Assembly: GCA_001418405.1 (NCBI GenBank)
Contig: LIQL01000294.1
Span: 1 to 56,319, forward strand
Reading direction: 5' to 3'
From: Streptomyces diastatochromogenes
Lineage (GTDB): Bacteria; Actinomycetota; Actinomycetes; Streptomycetales; Streptomycetaceae
DNA length: 56,319 nucleotides
Part shown: positions 17,073 through 25,828 of the stretch, one piece after another
Layout of the letters: the number at the start of each line of letters is the position of its first letter
How positions within the stretch are numbered: the stretch's first letter is position 1
Notes under the pieces: generated by a model
The model's input: only the letters and a program-made list of their open reading frames with translations
Told to the model about the DNA's origin: nothing
Database searches by the model: none
Program-made: the position numbers and the translations under genes

Positions 17073-17867
17073 CTAGTCGTGCGCCGCGAACTGGTCCAGG
17101 ACCGTCAGGAACTGCCGGTGCGCGTCCCGCAGGTGCTCCCGCATGGCCGCCTCCGCGGCCGCGCCGTCCCCGGCCAGCACCGCGAACGCGATCGCCTCGT
17201 GCTCCTCGCGGAGGGCCAACCCGAAATCCCGGTCCGTGGGGTAGACCCGGCTCCAGTCCGAGCCCAGCCAGAGCGCGTTGCCGGCGACGAACATCTCGGC
17301 CCGCGCCCGGGTCACCGCCTCCGCCAGCACCTCGTTGCCGCCCGCGGACGCCAGTCCGAGGTGGAAGCGGGTGTCGATCCGGTGGTATTCACCCAGGTCC
17401 GTGACCTTGGCATCGAGCAGCGCCAGCAGTTCCCGGCGCGCCGCGCCGCCCCCGCGCTCGGCCGCCAGCCGGGCCGCGTACGGCTCGATGGCCTGCCGGT
17501 ATTCCATGTAGTCGCGCAGCGACGCCCGGATCCCGGCGGTGACCGCGGCGCGCGCGCTGTCGCCACCGGGCCGGGCCGGGGCGATCCGGGTGCCGCCCGC
17601 GCGCCCCAGGGTGGTGTGCACCAGCCCCTCGTCCGCCAGCTCGCGCAGCGCCTGCCGCACGGTGTTGCGCCCCACGCCGAACGCCGCGGCCAACTCCCGC
17701 TCCGGCGGCAGCCGGTCGCCCGGGCCGAAGCCGCCGAGCGCGATCCGCTGCCGCAGCGCCTCGGCCACCACCGCCCGCGAGGACTGCTGCCCCGCTCCGT
17801 TCAGCCGCTCGCCGTCGCCGCTGCGGGCGGACCCGCCGGACCCCTCGTCATGCACGCCGTCGCTCAC
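17073..17867 (-). CDS. GntR family (FadR/FCD type) transcriptional regulator
   Basis: A 264-residue regulator. Residues about 30-95 form the GntR winged helix (ALRQRIALGGFGPGDRLPPERELAAAFGVGRNTVRQALRELADEGLV). The rest is an all-helical FCD effector domain in which D-x3-H and further histidines (EYHRIDTRFHLGLASAGGN, MREHLRDAHRQF) can bind a metal plus a carboxylate ligand. It lies between the decarboxylase and the divergent MHS transporter and probably controls both. The start codon is GTG. Confidence 0.88.
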   Translation of the reverse strand: MSDGVHDEGSGGSARSGDGERLNGAGQQSSRAVVAEALRQRIALGGFGPGDRLPPERELAAAFGVGRNTVRQALRELADEGLVHTTLGRAGGTRIAPARPGGDSARAAVTAGIRASLRDYMEYRQAIEPYAARLAAERGGGAARRELLALLDAKVTDLGEYHRIDTRFHLGLASAGGNEVLAEAVTRARAEMFVAGNALWLGSDWSRVYPTDRDFGLALREEHEAIAFAVLAGDGAAAEAAMREHLRDAHRQFLTVLDQFAAHD

Positions 17868-17900
17868 GCCCCCAGCCTATTGGACTTCGCGCGGAACCTA

Positions 17901-17929
17901 TTGACAGGCATCCGCCCCCCTCCTACGGT
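17901..17929 (+). promoter_or_regulatory. Promoter of the MHS transporter
   Basis: TTGACA (17901-17906) and TACGGT (17924-17929) are separated by 17 bases, a near-ideal principal-sigma-factor promoter, about 120 bases upstream of the transporter start. The preceding sequence repeats CCTATTG twice and is a possible regulator site. Confidence 0.55.
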
Positions 17930-18048
17930 CACCTCATCATTTTTGGATCCCAGGCAAACCCATTGATTGGGCGGCCGGACCGGGTGCACGCCCCGCCGCA
18001 CCCCGCAGCGGTCCGCCGTCCCGTGGGACCGCCGTGAGGAGCGTCTTC

Positions 18049-19446
18049 ATGAGCACAACCGCAGGTGCCCCGGCGAGCTCCGCCCCGGAGCCGAGCACCA
18101 GCGCCCCCGGCGCCGACCCCGGCCCCGGCCCCGCACGCCCGTCGAGCCCCTGGAAGATCGCCACCGCCTCGCTGATCGGCACCAGCGTCGAGTGGTACGA
18201 CTTCGGCATCTACGCCACGGCGTCCGCGCTGGTCTTCCCCGAGCTCTTCTTCCCCGAGATGAACCGCGCCCTGGGCACCCTGATGTCCTTCGCCACGCTG
18301 TTCGTCGGCGCGCTGGGCCGCCCGCTCGGCGCGATCGTCTTCGGGCACATCGGCGACCGGTACGGCCGCAAGAAGGCCCTCATCTGGTCACTGACCCTGA
18401 TGGGCGCCGGCACCGTCGGCATCGGCCTGCTCCCCGGCTACCACGCCATCGGGGTGGTGGCCCCGGTCCTGCTGGTGCTGGTCCGGATGACCCAGTCGCT
18501 GGCCGTCGGCGGCGAGTGGGGCGGCGCGGTCCTCTTCGCCGTCGAACACGCCCCACCCCGCCGCAAGGCGTTCTTCGGCTCCTTCCCGCAAGTCGGCGAC
18601 GGCGTCGGCTACTTCCTCTCCACCGGCGCCTTCGCCGCCGTCGGCCTGCTGGGCCACCGTGCCCTGCTCGACTGGGCCTGGCGGGTCCCCTTCCTGCTCT
18701 CCGCCGTGCTGGTCATGGTCGGCCTGCTGATCCGGCGCACGATGGCGGAGTCCCCGGAGTTCGAGGCCGCGCAGGAGGCCGCCGAGGCCGAACGCGACCC
18801 GGCCGGCGCCGCCGCGGCCCCCGCCGCCAAGCGCGACACCCCGTTCCTGTCCGTCCTGCGCGACGCCTGGCGGACCTGGCTGCTGGCCTCCGGTGCCTTC
18901 CTGATCACCGTCGGCGGCTACTACATCGTGGTCACCTTCATGTCCACCTACGCCGTCGACGACCTGGGGTTCTCCGACTCGCAGGCGGCCGGCGCCGGGA
19001 CCGCCGCCTCCCTCGTGGTCATCGTCTGCACGCCGCTCGCCGCCCTCGCCGCCGACCGCTTCGGGCTGCGTCGGATCACCCTCATCGGGATCCTGCTCCA
19101 CGTCGCGGTCGCCTTCCCGATGTTCTGGCTCGCCGAGACCCGTTCCGTCCCCGGTCTCTGGCTCGCCATGTGCCTGCCCATGCTGGCCAGCACCGTCGCC
19201 TACGCCGCGATCGGCACGTTGGTGTCCGGATGGTTCACCCCCCGCACCCGGTACACCGGCCTGTCGATGAGCTTCCAGACCGCCGGGCTCGCCGGCACCC
19301 TGGCCCCGGCCGCCACCACCTGGCTGTTCACCGCGTCCGGCAACTCCTGGACCCCGGTCGCCCTCGCCTTCGCCGCGATGGCCCTGCTCAGCGCGGTGTG
19401 CCTGGTCGCCCAGGGACGGCGGGGCACCCGCGGCGGGGCGGACTGA
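18049..19446 (+). CDS. MHS family MFS transporter (metabolite:proton symporter)
   Basis: A 12-helix major facilitator of about 465 residues in the metabolite:H+ symport group (ShiA/ProP/KgtP-like). It begins with the typical ASLIGTSVEWYDFGIYATASALVF. The conserved loop 2-3 sequence is GDRYGRKKAL, and loop 4-5 carries GGEWGGAVLF. Substrates of this family are dicarboxylates, shikimate, proline or betaine. GAGGAG precedes the ATG at 18049. It is divergent from a GntR regulator and near a PLP decarboxylase, suggesting coordinated import and use of one compound. Confidence 0.88.
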   Translation: MSTTAGAPASSAPEPSTSAPGADPGPGPARPSSPWKIATASLIGTSVEWYDFGIYATASALVFPELFFPEMNRALGTLMSFATLFVGALGRPLGAIVFGHIGDRYGRKKALIWSLTLMGAGTVGIGLLPGYHAIGVVAPVLLVLVRMTQSLAVGGEWGGAVLFAVEHAPPRRKAFFGSFPQVGDGVGYFLSTGAFAAVGLLGHRALLDWAWRVPFLLSAVLVMVGLLIRRTMAESPEFEAAQEAAEAERDPAGAAAAPAAKRDTPFLSVLRDAWRTWLLASGAFLITVGGYYIVVTFMSTYAVDDLGFSDSQAAGAGTAASLVVIVCTPLAALAADRFGLRRITLIGILLHVAVAFPMFWLAETRSVPGLWLAMCLPMLASTVAYAAIGTLVSGWFTPRTRYTGLSMSFQTAGLAGTLAPAATTWLFTASGNSWTPVALAFAAMALLSAVCLVAQGRRGTRGGAD

Positions 19447-19519
19447 CGCCCGGCACGACGCGCCGGAACGGGGCGGTCGGAGCGCGGGAGGTCGCCGCAT
19501 CCGCCCGCCCCGCCCGCGC

Positions 19520-21175
19520 TCACCGAGCGGCGCCGCTCCCCGGCCGGTCCCCCGCCGAGGACCCCACCGACGGCAGGTAGCGCGGCGCCCGCCAGGCGTC
19601 CAGGCGGTGTTCCACCGCGGCCCCCAGCGACAGGAGCTCGCCGTCCTGGCGGGCGCCGGCCATCAGGAGCAGACCCACGGGGAGTTCGTGCACGAAGCCG
19701 GCCGGCACCGACAGCGACGGGTATCCGGCCGCGGCCGCGGGCGTGGACGAGGGGATGACGTCGTTGTCGCCCCGCGCGCAGTCGGTCGTCCAGGCGGGCG
19801 GGTTGGTCGGCGCGGCGATGGCGTCCAGCCGGTGCGCGGCCATCGTCTCGTCGATGGAGCGCCGCGCGAGGTCCGTCAACTCCGCCCGTTCGGCGCGGTA
19901 TTGGGGATCGGTCGTGGGTGGGGCGGCGAGCGCCCGTTCGAAGAGTTCCTGGCCGGCGAAGCAGGTGCGTTCGGCCGGGTGGGCGCGGTTGAACGCGATG
20001 AGCCCGGCGAGGTCCTGCGGGCCGTCGCGGGTGGGGAGGTAAGCGTCGATGTCCCGGTGGAACTCGCTCAGCAGCGCCGGGAACTCAAGTTCCGCCAGGC
20101 GCTTCTGGTACGGCGGCGTCACCTCGACGACCTCGGCGCCCGCGCCGCGCAACCGCTCGGCGGTCCGGGACAGCACGGCGTCCACCTCCGGCCCGAGCGA
20201 GGGCAGCCGCCACAGGCCGATCCGCTTGCCGCGCAGACCGTCCGGGCGCAGCAGCCCCGCCGGCAGGCCGCCGGAGCCGTCGGTGCGCACGCCCTGCCCG
20301 CCGCTGAGCACCGAGAAGGCGAGCGCGGTGTCGATCACGTTGCGTGCCATGGGCCCGGCGGTGTCCTGTTCGGCGGAGATCGGGACCACGCCGGACTGGC
20401 TGACCAGGCCGAGAGTGGGCTTGTGGCCGACCACCCCGTTCATCCCGGCCGGGCACACGATGGAACCGTCCGTCTCCGTCCCGATCGCCACCTGCGCCAA
20501 CGACGCGGCGAGCGCGGCGGCCGAACCGGCCGAGGAACCGCACGGATTGCGGTCCAGGACGTAGGGGTTGTGGGTCTGGCCGCCCACCGCCGACCACCCC
20601 GACGTCGGTTTCTCGGCGCGGAAGTTCGCCCACTCGGAGAGGTTGGTCTTGCCGAGGATCACCGCTCCGGCCGCGCGCAGCCGGGTCACCAGGGCGGCGT
20701 CGCGGTGCGGCGGACTGCCGGCCAGCGCCAGCGACCCGGCCGTGGTGGGCAGGCCGCGGGTGTCGACATTGTCCTTGAGCAGGACGGGGATGCCGTCGAG
20801 CGGGCCGCGGACGTCGCCGCGCCGGTGCCGGACGTCGCTGGCGGCCGCCTGCCGCAGGGCCGTCGGATCGAGCCGCAGCACGGCGTGGAGGGTGGGGTCG
20901 ATTGCCTCGATCCGCCGCAGGTAGGCGGCGGTCAGCGCCGACGAGGTCAGGGAACCGTGCGCCATGCGCGCCTGGAGTTCCGGGATGGTCACGGTGTCGA
21001 GGTCGACGCCGATGCGCGGGTCGTGGGCGTCGTGGCGGTCGGTGTCGGTGCGTGGCGCCGCCGCCCCGCGGGCTTCCGCGGCGCCCCGGCCCGGGTTCGC
21101 CGCACCCGCGCACAGGGACCCCACCACCAGGGCACCGATCAGCGTGGCGATGCTCCGCTTCCTCCTGCTCCTCAT
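19520..21175 (-). CDS. Secreted amidase signature family enzyme
   Basis: An amidase of about 551 residues with an N-terminal signal peptide (MRSRRKRS followed by a hydrophobic stretch), so it is probably exported. The Ser-cisSer-Lys catalytic system is visible: Lys in VLLKDNVDT, the cis-Ser and nucleophile region in NPCGSSAGSAAALAA, and GTETDGSI. Members hydrolyse diverse amides; the closest feel is to secreted glutamyl-tRNA amidotransferase-A-like amidases of unknown substrate. It converges on the MHS transporter. Confidence 0.87.
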   Translation of the reverse strand: MRSRRKRSIATLIGALVVGSLCAGAANPGRGAAEARGAAAPRTDTDRHDAHDPRIGVDLDTVTIPELQARMAHGSLTSSALTAAYLRRIEAIDPTLHAVLRLDPTALRQAAASDVRHRRGDVRGPLDGIPVLLKDNVDTRGLPTTAGSLALAGSPPHRDAALVTRLRAAGAVILGKTNLSEWANFRAEKPTSGWSAVGGQTHNPYVLDRNPCGSSAGSAAALAASLAQVAIGTETDGSIVCPAGMNGVVGHKPTLGLVSQSGVVPISAEQDTAGPMARNVIDTALAFSVLSGGQGVRTDGSGGLPAGLLRPDGLRGKRIGLWRLPSLGPEVDAVLSRTAERLRGAGAEVVEVTPPYQKRLAELEFPALLSEFHRDIDAYLPTRDGPQDLAGLIAFNRAHPAERTCFAGQELFERALAAPPTTDPQYRAERAELTDLARRSIDETMAAHRLDAIAAPTNPPAWTTDCARGDNDVIPSSTPAAAAGYPSLSVPAGFVHELPVGLLLMAGARQDGELLSLGAAVEHRLDAWRAPRYLPSVGSSAGDRPGSGAAR

Positions 21176-21493
21176 GGAACCCAGCCGACTACACGCCCGC
21201 CCACCCGCACAAGGGCCTTTCGCGCCGTGCCCGTCGGGTGGGCGGGGGCGAGGCGTCCGGGCCGGCCGAAGACGGTGCGCAGGACCGCGCGGCAGGCCGG
21301 CGGCGCGGCACCGAGTACGACGGCGAGCGGCTCGTGGCCGCCGGTGAACGCGGGCGAACGGGCTTGGCGCTGCAACCCGTTGAGACGGCACCGTCCCCGG
21401 CAGCGCCCCGCCGTCTGCGACGTGGCCCCGTCGCGGCACGCCGGGGCGGGCCGCCCGAACCCCCGACGTCCGTCATGGCCGGGTGACGCCCGA

Positions 21494-22255
21494 TCACGTC
21501 GTAGCCGCGGGTCCCTTCGCTTCCTCGGCCTCCTGCGTGCCCTTCGTCCCCTTGCGGGCGACCGCGGTCTGGGCCATGCCCGGCAGGAAGTCGGTGAACA
21601 GTTCGTGCACCTCGTGGACCAGGGGGCGCAGCACCCGGAAGCGGGCCAGCGCCACGCCGCGCGCGGTCAGGCGGGCGCCGCGGCCGGCCAGCCGACGGCT
21701 GCGCTCGCGCTCCGGGGAGCGGTCGAAGACCCAGTACAGCACCAGCCCCATCTGCGAGAGCCACATCAGCTCGGGCAGGGCCTCGGCGAGTTCCGCCGGC
21801 ACCTTCGCCTTCGACCCGGCCAGCACCTCGCGGTGCACGTCGATGGCCGCCTGGCGGGCGTGTTCGGACTCGGCGGAGAAGGGGCTGAGCGGGCTTTCCG
21901 GGTCCGCGGCGTTCTTGAAGAACTGGGCCGCGAACTCGTGGTACGGCGTGGCGATTTCCAGCCACGCCCGCAGCACCCCGGCCAGCCGCTCCTCCAGGCC
22001 CGTCTCCCGGTCCAGCACCTCGCGGACCGCCGCCTGGTGCTCCTGGGCGATCCGGTCGTAGAAGCCCTGGATCAGGTGCTCCTTGCCCGCGAAGTAGTAG
22101 TACGCGTTCCCGACGGAGACCCCGGCCTCCTTGGCGATGGCCCGCATCGTGGTCTTGTCGTAGCCCCGCTCCTGGAACAGCCGCATCGCCGTCTCCAGGA
22201 TCAGGGTGCGGGTCTGCTCGCTCTTGGTCGGTGGGGGCTGGTTCTGTGCTGGCAC
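21494..22255 (-). CDS. TetR family transcriptional regulator
   Basis: A 253-residue repressor. The DNA-binding part (residues 14-60) reads TRTLILETAMRLFQERGYDKTTMRAIAKEAGVSVGNAYYYFAGKEHLI. The C-terminal ligand domain is long and helical and ends in a charged tail. It is the third gene of a minus-strand set: membrane protein, DCC protein, then TetR only 9 bases further. Two TTGAAC-type palindromes upstream of the first gene are probably its operators, so the operon would be autoregulated. Confidence 0.88.
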   Translation of the reverse strand: MPAQNQPPPTKSEQTRTLILETAMRLFQERGYDKTTMRAIAKEAGVSVGNAYYYFAGKEHLIQGFYDRIAQEHQAAVREVLDRETGLEERLAGVLRAWLEIATPYHEFAAQFFKNAADPESPLSPFSAESEHARQAAIDVHREVLAGSKAKVPAELAEALPELMWLSQMGLVLYWVFDRSPERERSRRLAGRGARLTARGVALARFRVLRPLVHEVHELFTDFLPGMAQTAVARKGTKGTQEAEEAKGPAATT

Positions 22256-22264
22256 GGGGAGAGC

Positions 22265-22759
22265 CTAATCGGGCACCGTGCAGCCACCGCGGCAGCCCCG
22301 CGCGGCGGACGACCTGGGTGCGGGCCCGTCCCCCGGACCGGGCACCACCGGGTCGACGGGGTGCGGACGGCGGTGCGCGTCCCGGTACTGCGCCGCGGCG
22401 AGCACCGCGCCGCGGGCCAGCCGCTGCCCGGCGCGGGTGCCGAGCCGGTGGGCCAACGGCCGGTACTTCCGGAGCGCCCACAGGCACACCACCCAGGCGG
22501 CGGCGCCCCGGTACACCTGGCCGCCGTCCCCCACCACCGTGATCTCCTCCAGGGTGCTGGCGTGGTCCAGCTCCGGCAACCGCTGCCGCGCCTGCTCGGT
22601 CCCGGCCGGCACCAGGTCCAGCGGCACCAACTGCCGCTGCCGCACCAACCAGTCGCGCACGAAGGCGCAGAGCGGACAGTGCGCGTCGTACAGGACGGTG
22701 AGCCGGCCGACCGGGGCGCCCGCGGCACCCCGGTCCCCGGAGCCGGTGTGCGCCGTCAT
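22265..22759 (-). CDS. DCC1-like thiol-disulfide oxidoreductase family protein (DUF393)
   Basis: A 164-residue protein with the family start VLYDAHCPLCAFVRDWL, where the CxxC motif gives the thioredoxin-like redox site, and a downstream AAAWVVCLWAL segment. The C-terminal 45 residues are proline- and arginine-rich. The start overlaps the stop of the membrane-protein gene (ATGA), showing coupling. The physiological partner is unknown; the TetR operon setting suggests a stress or lipid-related role. Confidence 0.8.
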   Translation of the reverse strand: MTAHTGSGDRGAAGAPVGRLTVLYDAHCPLCAFVRDWLVRQRQLVPLDLVPAGTEQARQRLPELDHASTLEEITVVGDGGQVYRGAAAWVVCLWALRKYRPLAHRLGTRAGQRLARGAVLAAAQYRDAHRRPHPVDPVVPGPGDGPAPRSSAARGCRGGCTVPD

Positions 22760-23175
22760 GCCTGCGCCGGACCGTAGCCCGCGGGCTGGGTGTACGCCTG
22801 CGGCGGCACCGGCGGGGTCTGCTCACGGTCCATCAGCCCGCGCCGGCGGAACTTGTTGAGCGCGAAGACGTTGCCGAGGTGCATCGGTCCGAGCACCAGC
22901 AGCACGACCCCGAGCCTCTTCGACAGCGCCTCGAAGACCTGTCGCGCGGTGGCGAGGGTGGCGTCGTCCTGGAGGTACAGCGTGACGAACCCGAGGTTGA
23001 CGAGGTAGAAGCCGACCACGAGCAGGTGGTTGACGGCGTCCGTCAACTTCTCGTTCCCGCGCAGGACGTCGGCGAGGAAGACCCGGCCGTTCCGGCTGAG
23101 GGTGCAGGAGACCCAGACGGTGAGGCCGATGCTGACGACCAGGTAGATGACGTACGCGACGACGGTGAGGTCCAC
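22756..23175 (-). CDS. Small membrane protein
   Basis: A 139-residue protein with three or four hydrophobic segments (VVAYVIYLVVSIGLTVWVSC, LLVVGFYLVNLGFVTLYL, LGVVLLVLGPMHLGNVFALN) and a proline-rich C-terminal tail. I do not recognise a named family. It is the first gene of the TetR-controlled operon; its GTG start lies 15 bases from a palindromic operator. Its role is not deducible beyond membrane location. Confidence 0.75.
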   Translation of the reverse strand: MDLTVVAYVIYLVVSIGLTVWVSCTLSRNGRVFLADVLRGNEKLTDAVNHLLVVGFYLVNLGFVTLYLQDDATLATARQVFEALSKRLGVVLLVLGPMHLGNVFALNKFRRRGLMDREQTPPVPPQAYTQPAGYGPAQA

Positions 23176-23189
23176 GCCCCGACTTCTTC

Positions 23190-23247
23190 TTGAACGTGTT
23201 CAAAAGTCCCCGAGGAGGACTGTGGGGACGTTTTTGAACACGTTCAA
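23190..23247. promoter_or_regulatory. Two TTGAAC-N2-GTTCAA palindromes, likely TetR operators
   Basis: TTGAACGTGTTCAA (23190-23203) and TTGAACACGTTCAA (23234-23247) are exact reverse complements of each other, 44 bases centre to centre, just upstream of the first gene of the TetR operon. Between them GTCCCC and GGGGAC form a further small inverted repeat (23207-23230). The spacing and symmetry fit two TetR dimers over one promoter. Confidence 0.7.
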
Positions 23248-23376
23248 GTACGGGCGCGACCATGTGACCGGCCCGACACCCAGAGGGAGCGACGACGCCC
23301 CGAAACACAGCGGCGCGGCCCCCGACCGCCGTACCGGCGTACCGAGGACCGCGCCGCACCGGGGCCCGCGCCCCGT

Positions 23377-24240
23377 TCAGACCGCCGGCGTCGCCGCCCA
23401 ACTGGCCAGGAGTTGCAGGCGCTCCGCCGTCTGCGAACCCGGCTCCGCCGTGTAGACCACCAACAGCTGACCCGCCTCCCCCGGCACGGCCAACGTCTCG
23501 TACGGCAGCTCCAGTTCGCCCACCACGGGATGGTGAAGGCGCTTGACGCCGTAGCTCTTCTCCCTGACCTGGTGGTCCGCCCACAGCCGGCGGAAATCCT
23601 CGCTCCGCAACGACAACTCGCCTACGAGCGTCGTCAGTTGGGCGTCGTGCGGATGCTGTCCCGCGTCCAGTCGCAGATGGGCGACCGTCTCCGCGGCGAC
23701 CGCCGCCCAGTCGGGGTACAGCTCACGGGCCCGGGGGTCGAGGAACACCTGCCGCGGCATGTTGCGGTCCTCGGGCGCCATCCGCGAGAAGCCCACCACG
23801 GCGTCGCCCAGGTCGTTCCACGCGAGCACGTCCATCCGGCGGCCGAGCACGAAGGCCGGCGCCCTGTCGAGGGTGTCCAGGAGCAGGCGCAGGCCGGGAC
23901 GGACCTGCTGGGGCGCAGAGCCGCCGGCGGGCGCACGGCGGGCGGCGGCGCGCCGGGCCGCGGGCCTCGCCACCCGCCGCAGGTACTCCTGCTCGGTGTC
24001 GTCGAGCCGCAGCACCCGCCCGACGGCGTCGAGGACGGCGTCCGAGACGGAGGGGCCGCGGCCCTGTTCGAGACGGATGTAGTAGTCGACGCTGACGCCC
24101 GCGAGCTGGGCGACCTCCTCCCGGCGCAGGCCCGGCACCCGCCGCCGGCCGTGCCCCGGCAACCCGACCTCCTCGGGCTGGATGCGAGCGCGCCGCGAGC
24201 GCAGGAAGTCGCCGAGTTCCCGGCCTATGGGTGTGTCCAT
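23377..24240 (-). CDS. Helix-turn-helix (MmyB-like) transcriptional regulator
   Basis: A 287-residue XRE-type regulator. An N-terminal helix-turn-helix contains LRREEVAQLAGVSVDYYIRLEQGRGP, and a C-terminal MmyB-like ligand domain holds RRMDVLAWNDLGDAVVG, RQVFLDPRARELYPDW, and LHHPVVGELELPYETL. These are very common in Streptomyces and usually regulate an adjacent SDR or oxidoreductase. Here the divergent SDR at 24390 is the expected target, possibly controlled by a small-molecule or fatty-acid-like ligand. Confidence 0.88.
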   Translation of the reverse strand: MDTPIGRELGDFLRSRRARIQPEEVGLPGHGRRRVPGLRREEVAQLAGVSVDYYIRLEQGRGPSVSDAVLDAVGRVLRLDDTEQEYLRRVARPAARRAAARRAPAGGSAPQQVRPGLRLLLDTLDRAPAFVLGRRMDVLAWNDLGDAVVGFSRMAPEDRNMPRQVFLDPRARELYPDWAAVAAETVAHLRLDAGQHPHDAQLTTLVGELSLRSEDFRRLWADHQVREKSYGVKRLHHPVVGELELPYETLAVPGEAGQLLVVYTAEPGSQTAERLQLLASWAATPAV

Positions 24241-24389
24241 GCCGCCGATCCTAGGCTCCGGCGCGCCGTCGATCCTGGTACTGCCGGACCCAGGAAAACG
24301 GCCACCCTGGGTAAGCCCGGCCACCGGGCCCAGAGTGGGTGACGTCGCCGGGAGACACCCGGCAACACCACCCAGCACCAGGAGTTCCC

Positions 24390-25151
24390 ATGTCGTACAC
24401 CACCCTCGCCGGTCGCACCGCCGTCATCACCGGAGCCGCCAGCGGCATGGGCGAGGCCACCGCGCGGACGCTCGCCTCACACGGCGTGCGGGTGGCGCTG
24501 CTCGCCCGCCGGGCCGACCGGCTGACCGCACTGGCCAACCGGATCGAAGCGGACGGCGGGCAGGCCCTCGCGGTCCCCGCCGACGTCACCGACGCGGCCT
24601 CCGTGGACGCGGCGGCGGAGCGGATCCACACCGCGTACGGGGCGGTCGACCTGGTCGTCAACGCGGCCGGCGTGATGCTGCCCAACCCCGTCACCGACGG
24701 CCGCGCCGACGAGTGGCAGCGCATGCTCGACACGAACGTCGCCGGCGCCCTGCGCGTCATCCGCGCCTTCACCCCGGACCTGATCGCGGCGGCCGCGGCG
24801 GGTCGGACCGCGGACCTCGTGAACCTCTCGTCCATCGGCGCCCACATCGCCTTCCCCCACTACGCGGTCTACGGGGCGACGAAGGCCGCACTCACGTACC
24901 TCTCCCAGTCCCTGCGCACCGAGCTGGGCCCCCGCGACGTGCGCGTCACCAACATCGAGCCCGGCCTGACCGACACGGAACTGGGCGGCCACATCGACAA
25001 CGCCGAACTCGCCACCCAACTGGACGGCATGTTCGACGCCCTGATCGGCCTCTCCCCCGACGACGTCGCAGACCTGATCGCCTACGCCACGAGCCGCGCC
25101 CGCCACGTCAACCTGCGCCAGGCCGTCGTACTGCCGACGCGACAGGCATGA
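24390..25151 (+). CDS. SDR family oxidoreductase
   Basis: A classical SDR of 253 residues with ITGAASGMGEATARTL (cofactor), NAAGVM, and the active site LSSIGAHIAFPHYAVYGATK. CAGGAG precedes the ATG. It is divergent from an MmyB-like regulator, a frequent regulator-target arrangement in Streptomyces, with 149 bases between the starts. Its substrate is unknown. Confidence 0.87.
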   Translation: MSYTTLAGRTAVITGAASGMGEATARTLASHGVRVALLARRADRLTALANRIEADGGQALAVPADVTDAASVDAAAERIHTAYGAVDLVVNAAGVMLPNPVTDGRADEWQRMLDTNVAGALRVIRAFTPDLIAAAAAGRTADLVNLSSIGAHIAFPHYAVYGATKAALTYLSQSLRTELGPRDVRVTNIEPGLTDTELGGHIDNAELATQLDGMFDALIGLSPDDVADLIAYATSRARHVNLRQAVVLPTRQA

Positions 25152-25282
25152 CCCCGTCCGACGATCCGGGCGGCCGGCATCGACACGGGCCGACAGGAAC
25201 GGCCGGGCCGCCCCGCGTCGACCCCACCCACCCCAGTGGCAACGGCGCCGCACTGCGGCCGTGCGCACGCCTCGACCAAACT

Positions 25283-25325
25283 ACTTTCCCAAGAGGAAAG
25301 TACCTGGTATTTTCCTGACGGGAAA
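25283..25325. promoter_or_regulatory. Two TTTCC-N5-GGAAA inverted repeats, likely operators
   Basis: ACTTTCC-CAAGA-GGAAAGT (25283-25301) and TTTCC-TGACG-GGAAA (25311-25325) lie side by side, about 26 bases centre to centre, 30 bases upstream of the membrane-protein gene. The winged-helix regulator encoded as the second gene of that operon is the natural candidate to bind both, giving autoregulation. Confidence 0.6.
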
Positions 25326-25354
25326 CTAGATACCGCAGAGGGGCAGGGGGCCGC

Positions 25355-25828
25355 ATGACATCCCATGACGCACAGGTCGCACAGGTCGCACTGGATGACG
25401 TCCGACGTCGGCGCGGGCAGTCGCACGCCGAGTACGTGCGCTACGGCCTCTCCCGTCCCTACCTCGCCGCCGCGGCACTGCTGGTGTTCGCGGCGTTCGC
25501 CTCCTTCGACCTGCCCAACCCCTGGGGCGGAGCCGTGCTGCTCCCGGGGTTAGTGCTGTTCGCGGGCACGAGCGCGGTCTACGCGCGACGGGCTTCCGTC
25601 CGCATGCCGCTGACCAGCAAGCAGGCGCTCCTCGCGCTGGCGTTCGGACTGGCCCTGGTGGCGGCGTTCCGCCTGCTGTCGGGCGCCGCGGAGGCCGGGG
25701 GCGTGCCCGCACCGCACGCGGTGGTCTCCGCAGTGCTGTGCCTGGCGGGCGCGGTCGTCACAGACAGGTGGCGGGCCGTCGCCGTTGCCCGGGCACAGGA
25801 CAAGAAGGCGGAGGCCACAGCGCACTGA
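25355..25828 (+). CDS. Membrane protein co-transcribed with a winged-helix regulator
   Basis: A 157-residue protein with a charged N-terminus and four hydrophobic segments (YLAAAALLVFAAFASF, GAVLLPGLVLFAGTSAVY, ALLALAFGLALVAAFRLL, AVVSAVLCLAGAVV). I do not recognise a characterised family, although similar proteins sit before winged-helix regulators in other actinobacteria. Codon 66 is TTA (25550-25552). The downstream regulator start overlaps its stop (TGATG), so the two are coupled. Confidence 0.8.
   Translation: MTSHDAQVAQVALDDVRRRRGQSHAEYVRYGLSRPYLAAAALLVFAAFASFDLPNPWGGAVLLPGLVLFAGTSAVYARRASVRMPLTSKQALLALAFGLALVAAFRLLSGAAEAGGVPAPHAVVSAVLCLAGAVVTDRWRAVAVARAQDKKAEATAH

Noticed and set aside
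19470..19520. A 9-base stem between the MHS transporter and amidase genes
   Set aside because: The loop is about 28 bases and such stems are common at this GC content.
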